A stretch of 64,000 bases of DNA from Lates calcarifer (taxonomy: Eukaryota; Chordata; Actinopteri; Centropomidae), in the NCBI RefSeq assembly GCF_001640805.2, contig NC_066849.1:22763491-22827490 (forward strand), read 5' to 3'. Under the pieces are notes generated by a model. It was not told where the DNA came from. It saw nothing but the letters and a program-made list of their open reading frames with translations, and did no database searches. The position numbers and the translations under genes were made by a program. The first letter of the stretch is position 1; every line of letters begins with the position of its first letter. Shown here piece by piece: positions 33,745-45,600 of the stretch.

Positions 33745-36700
33745 CCTGACATTTTTTGACGAGATGTTATACTATGACATTTTCTCAACATTTTTTAAGC
33801 CTTCCTAAGTTATGACATTTTTTGACCATTTTTCATGTCTTCCTATGACATTTTTTGACCATTTTTGACATGTTATACTATGACATTTTTTGACCATTTT
33901 TGAAGCCCTAATATACTATGACATTTTTGAGCATTTTTGAAGCCCTACTATACTATGACATTTTTTGACCAGTTTTCATGCCTTCCTATTCTATGACACT
34001 ATTGACCATTTTTCATGCCTTCCTATGACATTTTTTGACCGTTTTTCACGCCTTACTTTATTATAAAATTTTTCATGCCTTCCTATGACATTTTTTGACA
34101 ATTTTTGACATGTTATACTATGACATTTTCTCAACATTTTTTAAGCCTTCCTAAGTTATGACATTTTTTGATGGTTTTTGACGACATGTTATACTATGAC
34201 ATTTTTTGACCAGTTTTCATGCCTTCCTATTCTATGACACTATTGACCATTTTTCATGTCTTCCTATGACATTTTTTGATGGTTTTTGACGACATGTTAT
34301 ACTATGACCTTTTTTGGCCATTTTTGAAGCCCTAATATACTATGACATTTTTTGACCAGTTTTCATGCTTTCCTATTCTATGACACTATTGACCATTTTT
34401 CATGCCTTCCTATGACATTTTTTGATGGTTTTTGACGACATGTTATACTATGACATTTTTTGGCCATTTTTGAAGCCCTACTATACTATGACTTTTTTGA
34501 GCATTTTTGAAGCCCTACTATACTATGACCTTTTTTGACCATTTTTCACGCCTTACTTTATTATAAAATTTTTCATACCTTACTATACTATGACATTTTT
34601 TGACACCTTCCTATATTATGACCTTTTTTGCCCATTTTTGAAGCCCTACGATACTATGACTTTTTTGAGCGTTTTTGAAGCCTTACTATACTATGACATT
34701 TTTTGACCATTTTTCATGCCTTACTATACTATGACATTTTTTGACAATTTTTGACATGTTATACTATGACATTTTCTCAACATTTTTTAAGCCTTCCTAA
34801 GTTATGACATTTTTTGACCATTTTTGACATGTTATACTATGACATTTTTTGACCATTTTTGACATGTTATACTATGACATTTTCTCAACATTTTTTAAGC
34901 CTTCCTAAGTTATGACATTTTTTGATGGTTTTTGACGACATGTTATACTATGACATTTTTTGACACCTTCCTATATTATGACCTTTTTTGAGCATTTTTG
35001 ACGCCTTACTATACTATGACATTTTTTGACCGTTTTTCACGCCTTACTTTATTATAAAATTTTTCATGCCTTACTATACTATGACTTTTTTGACCATTTT
35101 TCATACCTTACTATACTATGACTTTTTTGACCATTTTTCATACCTTACTATACTATGACATTTTCTCAACATTTTTTAAGCCTTCTTAAGTTTTGACATT
35201 TTTTGATGGTTTTTGACGACATGTTATACTATGACATTTTTTGACCAGTTTTCATGCCTTCCTATTCTATGACACTATTGACCATTTTTCATGCCTTCCT
35301 ATGACATTTTTTGATGGTTTTTGACGGCATGTTATACTATGACATTTTTTGGCCATTTTTGAAGCCCTACTATACTATGACTTTTTTGAGCATTTTTGAA
35401 GCCCTACTATACTATGACCTTTTTTGACCATTTTTGAAGCCCTACTATACTATGACTTTTTTGAGCATTTTTGCATGCCTACTATACTATGACATTTTTT
35501 GACCATTTTTCATGTCTTCCTATGACATTTTTTGATGTTTTTTGACGACATTTATACTATGACCTTTTTTGACATTTTTTGACAGCCTTTCTATACTATG
35601 ACATTTTTTGGCCATTTTTGAAGCCCTACTATACTATGACTTTTTTGAGCATTTTTGAAGCCTTACTATACTATGACATTTTTTGACTGTTTTTCATGCC
35701 TTCCTATACTATGACATTTTTTGACCATTTTTCATGCCTTACTATACTATGACATTTTTTGACAATTTTTGACATGTTATACTATGACATTTTCTCAACA
35801 TTTTTTAAGCCTTCCTAAGTTATGACATTTTTTGACACATTTTTTGAATGCCTTCCTATACTATGACCTTTTTTGACCATTTTTGACAGCCTTAATATAC
35901 TATGACATTTTTTGACATTTTTAAGCCTTACTATACTATGATCATTTTTTGATGGTTTTTGACGACATGTTATACTATGACCTTTTTTGACCATTTTTGA
36001 CACCTTCTATACTATCACATTTTTTGACCATTTTTGACGCCTTCTATACTATGCACATTTTTTGACACCTTCGTATACTATGACTTTTTTGAGCATTTTT
36101 GAAGCCCTTACTATACTATGACATTTTTATGAGCATTTTTGACAGCTTTACTATACATATGACATTTTTTATGACATGTTTTTCATGCCTTCCTATACTA
36201 TGACATTTTTTGACCATTTTTGCATGACCTTACTATACTATGACATTTTTTGACCATTTTCTGACATTACTATACTATGACATTTTCTCAACATTTTTTA
36301 AGCCTTCCTAAGTTATGACATTTTTTGATGGTTTTTGACGACATGTTATACTATGACATTTTTTGACCATTTTTGATGCCTTCCTATACTATGACCTTTT
36401 TTGACCATTTTTCTGTTCTATGACTTTTTTTGTTTTTGACGCCTGATATACTATGACTTTTTTGAGCCATTTTTGAAGCCTACTATACATTTTTGACATT
36501 TTTTATACTATGACCTTTTTTGACCATTTTTGAAGCCCTACTATACTATGACTTTTTGAGCATTTTTGAAGCCTTACTATACTATGACATTTTTTGACCG
36601 TTTTTCACTGCCTTACTTATACTATGACATTTTTGACATTTTTCATGCTTACTATACTATGACATTTTTTGACATGTTTTGACGACATGTTATACTATGA

Positions 36701-37720
36701 CATTTTTTTGACCAGTTTCATGCACTTATTCTATACATATTGACCATTTCTTCAAGCCTTCCTATGACATTTTTTGATGGTTTTTGACGACATGTTATAC
36801 TATGACATTTTTTGGCCATTTTTGAAGCCCTACTATACTATGACTTTTTTGAGCATTTTTGAAGCCCTACTATACTATGACCTTTTTTGACCATTTTTGA
36901 AGCCCTACTATACTATGACTTTTTTGAGCATTTTTGAAGCCTTACTATACTATGACATTTTTTGACCGTTTTTCACGCCTTACTTTATTATAAAATTTTT
37001 CATACCTTACTATACTATGACATTTTTTGACAATTTTTGACGTTATACTATGACATTTTCTCAACATTTTTTAAGCCTTCCTAAGTTATGACATTTTTTG
37101 ATGGTTTTTGACGACATGTTATACTATGACATTTTTTGACCATTTTTGACGCCTTCCTATACTATCACATTTTTTGACCATTTTTGACGCCTTCTTATAC
37201 TATCACATTTTTTGACACCTTCCTATATTATGACCTTTTTTGAGCATTTTTGAAGCCTTACTATACTATGACATTTTTTGACCGTTTTTCACGCCTTACT
37301 TTATTATAAAATTTTTCATGCCTTACTATACAATTTTTGACATGTTATACTATGACATTTTCTCAACATTTTTTAAGCCTTCCTAAGTTATGACATTTTT
37401 TGATGGTTTTTGACGACGTTATACTATGACATTTTTGACGATTTTTGACGCCTTCTTATACTATCACATTTTTTGACCACCTTCCTATATTTATGACCTT
37501 TTTTTGCCCATTTTTGAAGCCCTACTATACTATGACTTTTTTGAGCATTTTTGAAGCCTTACTATACTATGACATTTTTTGACCGTTATTCACGCCTCAC
37601 TTTATTATAAAACTTTTCATGCCTTACTATACTATGACATTTTTTGACCATTTTTCATGCCTTCCTATGTCATGACTTTTTTGACCATTTTTGACGCCTT
37701 CCTATACTATGACATGTTAT
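33745..37720. repeat. AT-rich minisatellite array, unit about 38 bp
   Basis: About 4 kb of near-continuous tandem repeats with core TATGACATTTTTTGACCAT and connector GCCTTACTATAC. Unit variants (TTTTTGAGCATTTTTGAAG, CAGTTTTCATGCC) recur in fixed orders. A longer block containing TTCTCAACATTTTTTAAGCC followed by CTAAGTTATGAC appears about nine times (near 33781, 34131, 34771, 34877, 35163, 35788, 36282, 37048 and 37353), which shows higher-order structure. Short open frames inside it are artefacts. Confidence 0.95.
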
Positions 37721-38560
37721 GTTGGACAGCTGATGTAAAGCTGTTACCTGGAGGCCTCTGTCTTGGTCTGAAAGAACTTCTTCATTGTACGAAGACTCTC
37801 TGTGATCTTGGACTACATCTCTGTGATCATGGACTACATCTCTGCGATCATGGACTACGTCTCTGTGATCGTGGACAGTGTCTCTGAGATTATGGACAAT
37901 GTCTCTGTGATCATGGACTATGTCTTGTGATCGTGGACGATGTCTCTGAGATCATAGATGGTGTCTCTCTGGTCATCGACAATGTCCCTGATCGCGGGCA
38001 ATGCCGTCAAATCGGTGACCCCCGTCTCCGCCGATTCTATCGCAAGGTCTCTACGAAGCATGGACAATGTCTCTGATCATGGACAACATCTCTCTCATCT
38101 TTGACAAGGTCTCTGCGATCGCGGACAATGTCTCTGATCGTGGACGATGTCTCCCTCATCCTCAACAATGTCTCTCCGATCATGGACCATGTCTCTGTGA
38201 TCGTGGATGACGTCTCGGTGATCGTGGACAATGTTGTGGACAAAGTGGTAACACCTGTGAGGAGATCAAAGAGAAACCTATGAAGGAAAATTATCGATAC
38301 ACTGCTACCTATTCCTCATCAACAACAAATACTTGGGGAAAAGTAAAATGATTATTAATTGTGTGTCTATCAATTAATCACTGAAGCAATGATATATGTT
38401 ACTGTGAACTGCACAACAATAATAAACACTATCAGTTAAGTAAATCTTTGGATGCAGGATTTTAACTTCTGTTGTTCATTATACTACAATAAAGTCTGAG
38501 TATTTCTTCCACCACAGACGCTCACATACAGAATGATTATTTCACATTTCAACCTTTGAC
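37721..38560 (-). repeat. Direct duplication, copy A (expanded exon 3 and flanks)
   Basis: Nearly identical to 38767-39610 over the exon array and the upstream intron, offset 1,046 bp at the left edge. Few substitutions are seen (for example CGATCGCGGACAATG versus CGATCGTGGACAATG), so the duplication looks recent. Confidence 0.85.
37748..38254 (-). other. Inverted-arm gene, exon 3 copy A with 21-bp repeats
   Basis: On the - strand, acceptor CTCACAG precedes GTGTTACCAC and the donor is CTCCAG|GTAA. The ends match the 79-bp exon of the left arm, but the middle is filled with 21-bp units (reading GTCCATGATCACAGAGAC plus 3 bases). The exon is 507 bp. In the left-arm frame it meets a TAG about half way, so it may not be coding throughout. 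Confidence 0.6.
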
Positions 38561-38766
38561 AGTTTACTATGACATGTTTTGACACCATACTATTCTATGA
38601 CATATTTTGACCATTTTTCACACCTTACTATATTGACATTTTTTGATGTTTTTTGGACAACATGCATTCTTCATGCCTTACTATGCTATATTTTTTGATA
38701 GTTTTTAACGTCTTACTATACTATGACATTTTCTGAGGCCTTTGATGCCTTACTAAACAGTGCTGT
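38560..38766. repeat. Isolated minisatellite fragment between the duplicated exons
   Basis: A degenerate block of the same TATGACATTTTTTGA family as the main array. It shows that the duplicated unit carried a piece of the array with it. Confidence 0.8.
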
Positions 38767-39610
38767 GTTGGACAGTTGATGTAAAGCTGTTTGTGAATTA
38801 CCTGGAGGCCTCTGTCTTGGTCTAAAAGAACTTCTTCATTGTACGAAGACTCTCTGTGATCTTGGACTACATCTCTGTGATCTTGGACTACATCTCTGTG
38901 ATCATGGACTACGTCTCTGTGATCGTGGACAGTGTCTCTGAGATTATGGACAATGTCTCTGTGATCATGGACTATGTCTTTGTGATCGTGGACGATGTCT
39001 CTGAGATCATAGATGGTGTCTCTCTGGTCATCGACAATGTCCCTGATCGCGGGCAATGCCGTCAAATCGGTGACCCCCCGTCTCCGCCGATTCTATCGCA
39101 AGGTCTCTACGAAGCATGGACAATGTCTCTGATCATGGACAACATCTCTCTCATCTTTGACAAGGTCTCTGCGATCGTGGACAATGTCTCTGATCGTGGA
39201 CGATGTCTCCCTCATCCTCAACAATGTCTCTCCGATCATGGACCATGTCTCTGTGATCGTGGATGACGTCTCGGCGATCGTGGACAATGTTGTGGACAAA
39301 GTGGTGACACCTGGAGAAGAGAAGAGAAATATATGAAGTATGAAGAATATAAAGTGATTATTAATTGTGTGTCTATGAACTAATCACTGAAGCAATGATA
39401 TATGTTACTGTGAACTGCTACAACAATAATCAAGACTATCAGTTAAGTAAATCTTTGGATGCAGGATTTTAACTTCTGTTGTCTATTATAGTTCAGTAAA
39501 GTCAGAGTATTTCTTCCACCACAGATGGTCACATACAGTATCATTATTTCACATGTCAACCTTCTTATTAACCAATATTTAAAATGCTTTTTGAGAGGTG
39601 AGAATTTGAC
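38767..39610 (-). repeat. Direct duplication, copy B
   Basis: The partner of 37721-38560. It keeps about 40 bp near its right edge (CTTATTAACCAATATTTAAA and onward) that copy A lacks, so copy B is probably closer to the parent. Confidence 0.8.
38802..39310 (-). other. Inverted-arm gene, exon 3 copy B with 21-bp repeats
   Basis: Acceptor TTCTCCAG before GTGTCACCAC and donor CTCCAG|GTAATT; 509 bp. The - strand frame gives heptapeptides such as DIVHDHR, DTVHDHR and DVVQDHR. The + strand frame (38856-39266) is also open and gives ISVIMDY-type heptads. Splice signals support only the - strand. Both strands stay open because the unit is a multiple of three. Confidence 0.6.
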
Positions 39611-39873
39611 AGTTTTCTTTGTCATATGATAAATAGTAAATACTGTTAATTACGCAAAATAAGACACCTGAAAACGTCACCTTGAGCTCTGAGCAATTAC
39701 AGTTAGTACTTTTTTCTAATTCAATAGACACAATTAATCAGTTCTTATTATATTCAGTACTAAATTCATTAAATACCAAGGTTCAAGCTGGGATTTACTC
39801 AGTGACACTAAACCATTAATAATTCATCTCATCAACATATTTTTCAGACTGGGTAAATGTTTCAGACACATAC

Positions 39874-39929
39874 CTGTTGGTCTGTAAGGTGATGTTGGTG
39901 TCCAAGCTGCAGCAGCTGAATATGGTGAC
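39874..39929 (-). other. Inverted-arm gene, exon 2
   Basis: The - strand shows TTTTCCAG|GTCACC and ACCAACAG|GTATGT, 56 bp, aligned with the left-arm exon 2 (shared ATTCAGCTGCTGCAGC and CACCTTACAGACCAA). Confidence 0.6.
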
Positions 39930-40287
39930 CTGGAAAACACAAGTACAACACTTGAAACACTGATTAACTCATGCAAAATAGTAATGGAAACTTTTTACCA
40001 CCAAAACCCACACAGTGTAGGAGAACACGACAGTGAAACGACACTAAAGCCTTGACAAAATTTGACTGACCTCAAAGAGAAAAGCAATGCAAAAAAATAT
40101 ATAATAATAATAATACAAAAAATGAAAGCATAATTTTTACTTTAAGAGCTTAAATTTTGGTGTAATGATTTCTAACTGTAAGCTCAAACATTGTAGAGGG
40201 GCATAGAGTCAAGGTGTATTTTTCAAGCCTTTAACATCAAACTGAGCTCAATCAAGCATCAGGTCCAAACAAACAAATGACTAATCA

Positions 40288-41350
40288 CTAGGGGTGGAAC
40301 GAGATCTCACAGTATTAAAACGTGATGATATTTCTTGTCATGTGAAAAGTTTTGTGAGACAGTATCCGGCTGCAACTAGCACAACCAATGAAATTATCAT
40401 GCGTTCCAGTCAGAACTTCTGTGTTCCTAGTCAACTGGAACACCCCATAAAATCAGAGAGAAAACCCGCCAACCACGACATAAGAATCAAAGATGGCTGC
40501 TATTAATATCAATATTAGTGAACACTCTGCTAATTTTACTTTTTAAGTAGTTCTGTCTCATTAGTGTCACATTAAGTCAGTCATACATACAGTACTGTTC
40601 AGTTTTTATCTGTGGACATGTTGCCACACTGTTTGCATGAACACAATACCATCTACAGCTTTGTTATCAACTGGTATTCCTAACAACAGCTAGTCTGAGT
40701 TACATTTGAATCGGTTCATGTTCATTGTTTAACATTTTTATGACCAGTTAAATTTGACCACCTGTTTAAGAATGTTGTGTTATTCGGGTGAAGTGCAGAT
40801 TTGTTCTGAACGTGTACTCTGAAAAAAGCTTTCCTGTGAGTGTCCATTTTTCCTGTCTTTCCTGATTTGTTTTCCCGGGGACGTCAAGTCATTTGTCACT
40901 CGGTCAGTTCTGTGACCATATCTGAGGCCGGGCTGGGCAGCTGTAACCATCTCTTAACTCTGTATCATGTTTGAAGGAAAATTTGGTCAGTCTCTGTTTG
41001 CACAGTATTGAGTAGTGCTTACTAATTACTGTTTGAAAATAAAGATAAATTACTAAGAAAAATGGCGTTTTATTTATTTTGGTTATTTATACTGTTTTTA
41101 TCTTGTATGTTCTATTTGAGGAAAGGAGATCAGTTAAAAGGACCCACACAGCTTCAGTTAAAAGATAGAAACTCATAGAGACATTTCAAAATGACCTGCA
41201 TAGTTTTGCATTTTGTGACTTTCAGTCAAATAAAAGACTTTCCAGTTACATCATTGAAGTTTCCTTAAAAATAGTGTTAAAATCTCGTCTAGTTCTGGTG
41301 AACCCAATATCATGTATCGTCTTGTCTCATGAGCTGAGTATATTGTCACA
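40288..41350 (+). mobile_element. Probable degenerate hAT-like element
   Basis: The left end CTAGGGGTGGAACGAGATCT is typical of fish hAT-type repeats. A degenerate right part with AATCTCGTCTAGTTCTGGTG, ATCGTCTTGTCTCATGAG lies near 41281-41332. The right border is not sharply defined. It sits in intron 1 of the inverted-arm gene. Confidence 0.4.
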
Positions 41351-41849
41351 CACTTAATAGATATTAACAACTGTGGCTGAACCAGAACATTCTCCAAACA
41401 TTAGATGAGTGTTTCAGAAAATGGGTTGTTTACTGTCACATATGACAAGAAAAAGCATCGCATCTTTAAGAACAAACAACAAAGTAACTTAAATGTTTGA
41501 GGCACGAACTTGTGTGGGAGCAAAGAGTGAAAATTTAGTTTTCAAGTGTGAATTTAATCTAACTGAGCTCAATCAAGTATTAAGACTAACAGATTAATAT
41601 TTACAGCTGTGGGTCAATAGAGAGCTATGGACAAATTGCTGACACAAAGACGCAAAACAATCACAATGAGATGCTTAATGGCCACAATGAAACAAAAAAT
41701 GGCCTCAAAAATGTAAAATGGGGAATGGACACTGAACTATAGAGACGCAGTAAGAATGACCACAAAGAGACAAAGAAGCTGACCGTAAATAGATTGTAAA
41801 ATAGCCAACACGTTACCAAACAGTTACCTTGCCTCCACAAGGTGCCCAC

Positions 41850-42260
41850 AACTTGTGTTAGGGATGGTATATTCACAGAAACACAAACAGACTCTAATTC
41901 ACGCAAATAAAAACGACGGCCAAAGCAGTCCCAAAAGCATAAGACTAATGCTAACGCTCGCTGCTAATGCTAACGCTGACATCCAGGTGTAAAGCAGCCA
42001 GGTACAGACGCAATATAATACAAAGTGATGGCAAATAGACACAAAACGATGACAGCGACTTGACAGACAGCTACAAACTGTGTGAAAATAACCAGGATGG
42101 TCCACAACTCATGTCAGGGACGCCTCAGTCACTGAACCACAAACACACTCTTACCCACACGCTTAAAACGACTGACAATGGAAATACGGCCAAAAGATGA
42201 CATTACAAGAGAAGGCTAATGCTAACGTTCGCTGCTAACGCTAGCTGCTAGCTAGTTCAC
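41850..42260 (-). repeat. Tandem duplication inside the inverted-arm intron 1
   Basis: Two blocks of about 245 bp each share a CCACAACT.GTGT/CATG.TAGGGA/CAGGGACG phrase, a CACAAACACACTCT-like stretch and AATGCTAACG.TCGCTGCTAA. The left arm has one such block. Confidence 0.6.
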
Positions 42261-42273
42261 TCTTTAGCCTTAC

Positions 42274-42600
42274 CCTCGCGCCGCAGGTGTATTCAGCGTC
42301 CAGCCTCACTCCTGCTCGACAAAAACCAGCTCCAACGTTTGTATTAGTATCCACTAAAACGTTTGTTTAGTATCCATATTAGTATCCACTAAAACGGATA
42401 CTTCGTCAGTGTGTATGTTCTCTCACAATACTGGCAAACGGAGCGAACGTTTGAAACAGTGGTTTTAATCTGTTTTCCGACTTCGTTTCTCCACCTCTCT
42501 ACGCTCCTCCACGACGCGGCCAATCACAACACACGCAAGCCAATGACGGCAGAAAAAAACGCCAATCGGCCACCTGATTCTGTTCCGCTTAGCAATCGCC
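42274..42600 (-). other. Inverted-arm gene, first exon and promoter
   Basis: The exon ends at 42274 (- strand GCGCGAGG|GTAAGG). Upstream on the - strand are three CCAAT boxes (ATTGG on that strand) at 42520-42524, 42540-42544 and 42562-42566. Alignment with the left arm includes GGAGAAACGAAGTCG and GGACGCTGAATACACCTGC. A 35-bp internal repeat with GTATCCACTAAAACG occurs at 42350-42405. The transcription start is not defined. Confidence 0.55.
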
Positions 42601-45600
42601 TCTGATTGCTCCTATAATACAACCATGGGGAAGGTATGATAGTGACTCCCAGCGACTCCAAACCAATGCCGAATTGTGAAACTACACTGGACAATTAAGA
42701 TGCACCTCTTTGTTTACTATTTTAGTGCATCATCTACTATATATGAATATTTTTACGTAAAAATTAACATTTGTCTTAATAGGTTCCATGTCTTGGCCCA
42801 GTAGCTCCAAAGTCAACACTGGGTGAGACTGAGTTTGGCCCCATATTGTGTGGATGGTGCAAATACTTTATCATTACCCAGCGTTAACTACAAAACAATA
42901 ACTTTAATGTTACCTTACCTTTGACCAGTGGCCACTGCTCTTACAAGCATTGTCCAGAGGCCTGTCTGAGTATTTTCATCCTTATTAACAACCACCTTTA
43001 GCAGGACTTGATAAAAGCTCCACTAAAAGCAATAAAGCATGGTTTCTTACCTGCAAATTTACATTTATGAGTGTCAAATTTAGCCATTATGATAAGATAA
43101 GAAAATAAGATTCATTTTGTGCATATGGGTGCTTTTCTGTTTTCTGTGGACTATTTTCTGAGAGACCAAGCAATACATTTTTCCACAGCAGAGTGAAACA
43201 TTCAGAAATATTTTCAGAAATGATAGCACATAAACCTTGCCAGAATTTCTTCACAAGTGGTCAAAGCCAAAATAAATGTACAACAGTTTCTGGATATCCA
43301 TGACAGAAACTATGATTCACATGTGAACTCTTGGGGAACTCAAAGAAGGAGTGAGCCAACATGTTTAGACAAGACTGTATAGCTTATTCAGAAGCATGTA
43401 TTATGTATGTACTGCAGTTCACATTAAAAATACGCAAATAAACAGTACCTCTTGTGAAAAAGTGCAATAAACTAACAAATTGCTAATCCTTTTATCAATA
43501 TTTTACAGTAAAAGTAGAACAAAACAGATTTTTGCTGTTTTTACAAAAATGGTAACAAGCTGTAAATTTTGGCAATGGGCATGTTGCACAACATCTTATT
43601 TTACTTACTACATGCATCATTTCTTATTGTATCTGTATTTCTTGAATAGTGTAAAGTATCATAAGGAAAATTCACACCCAGATACTGTGGAATGCTGGGC
43701 ATTGTCAGAGGTGAAGTAGAACTAAAACTTTCAACAGAGGGTAAAAATTCACTGACAGGTGAGAAGTTAGTCTATTGTCATTGACATATCCTTCACAAGT
43801 GAATTTTACTCATCACAAAATGTAAACTGTTCTGAGAGAACTAGAAAAAAAGTCACAAGTAAGATGCGCACTGGTTCAGTAGACACAGGCACACCTTTGA
43901 GGGCAGCAGATTGTCTCAAGCAGTCACGACACATCCATGTAGATATTGGTGTTAGGTGTAGGACAGAGGTGGTGTGAGGTAGATAGCGAGAAGGCTATGT
44001 TTTGTGTGTTGCTGTGTAGCAATACACACAATACTCCTTGCGTTATAAACACTGATGTCTCAGAGGGGAAAGCAACCTGTTGAAATGGAGCCCAGACTGT
44101 CTGCCTGTCTGTCATCACTCATCTGTTTGTTCATTCCCTCATCTCTTTTGTGGTTAGTATTCACAGGAGCCGCTCTCCCTCTGGACTTCATCAGTTAATG
44201 CAGACTGCTGTGATCGGACGATCTCCAGGCATTTTATTTGCCCAGTGAGAGTAATTCAAGCCTTTCATCAGCAGCTTCCTTGGCAATGAATGGTGGTGGA
44301 GAATTCTTGTTAAATTCAAAGAATTTTAAATTCTTCTTCTTCTTCTTGGACAGTGAACAGTTACAAGGAATGTTCTCTGATGACAGTTTGCAGGGAAATT
44401 GTGGATGAAGATTTGACAACAAACTCCTCTTTAAGAATTTATTATTTATTCTTTTCTACAATGATGAAGCTATTTGAGTTGCAGTGAAATAAAGAAGTGG
44501 GTTGAATGTTAATAACAGAGGGAATCTGAGCCTGCCACTGCTGTAGACTCTGTGGGACTGTTCATCTGATAATCCATCTACAAATTAAACCCTGTCTTGT
44601 TGACATGGAGAGAGGTTTTGGATTAGTTTTCTGAAGTTTGAAAAGTGGACCTCTGTGTATTCAATACATGTCATTGTTCACTTTTGTTCCTCAGTTGCAG
44701 TCATTTTAATGTTCAAAGTTTTCCATTTGATCACTCTAACAGGAGATTCCTGTGGGTATGGTTTTTCAATCTACATGCCCGTCACAGATAATTTTACAAT
44801 CCCTCTGAGCTTCCTTCACAACTGCTGTCATTTTTGAATAATCTTTTTCTATCAGTATCACTACATGCTTATACGATTCAAAATTACCTAAATACCATTA
44901 GGATTTCTGCTCATCTCTAATGTAACATGTGGGCTTAAGCATTTCATGGCTCACTGGAATGATAATTGAATTTAACACACTGCTCACTCAAGGTTGGTGT
45001 CAAGTGTTATGAATAAACGGGCACTCACCTGAATGAAGAGAGTTGATTAATGCTTCTGTGCACAGATGAACCAGCAGCAATCAGTGGTAAGAGAAGAGGC
45101 GGGTGGAGAGAGCAGTGACTTTCTGCTGCTGCTTCCTGCTGCATTCTGGAGGTGGGCTGGATAATTACCAGCGGCCTGCTCCCTGATTAGTGATCTGATG
45201 AGACTGCAGTGCTACGAGCAGAAACAGCATCACCACCCACCTGATTATAAACGACATCGCAGACCTCTGTTGTCAGTTTGTATCCATCATAATTGCTGTG
45301 GAAAATGGATCTGGAATAGCAATGCGGCTTTAATGGTGGCAAAACACTGTCAAGTCTAAAAATGCGATTAAGCAACATGAGTAAAAACAGAGGTGCTGCT
45401 CATGCTCGGGTAAATATTATTCATGGTCACATACAGAGCTGAGTGTTTTTCTCTTTGTCATGTTTGGGTGTTTCAGCCATTTGTAGTCATGTAGCTGTAA
45501 CACAGGCGGAACAGGATACAGTACATTCACTGCATAAAGGAGGATTTCATGGGATTTCACTGGATTTGTTGACAAGAAGAACAAAACCAACAATGACTAC

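Larger units (their letters stand above)
38760..42600 (-). repeat. Right arm of the large inverted duplication
   Basis: Mirror of 28775-32148. It retains a CCAAT-rich promoter, first exon donor, second exon and third exon in the same order, all on the - strand. It differs by the expanded exon 3, a tandem duplication within intron 1 (about 41850-42260) and a separate inserted element near 40288. Confidence 0.85.

Noticed and set aside
35815..36003. Lys/Ser-rich repeated frame on the - strand of the minisatellite
   Set aside because: An artefact of the tandem unit; broken by stops in neighbouring units.
33745..37720. Regularly spaced repeats resembling a CRISPR array
   Set aside because: The repeats are contiguous and degenerate with no unique spacers, in a vertebrate setting. 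It is a minisatellite.
38856..39266. 136-codon + strand open frame of ISVIMDY-type heptads
   Set aside because: It is antisense to the splice-supported - strand exon and stays open because the repeat unit is 21 bp. There is no promoter or start context for a + strand gene.
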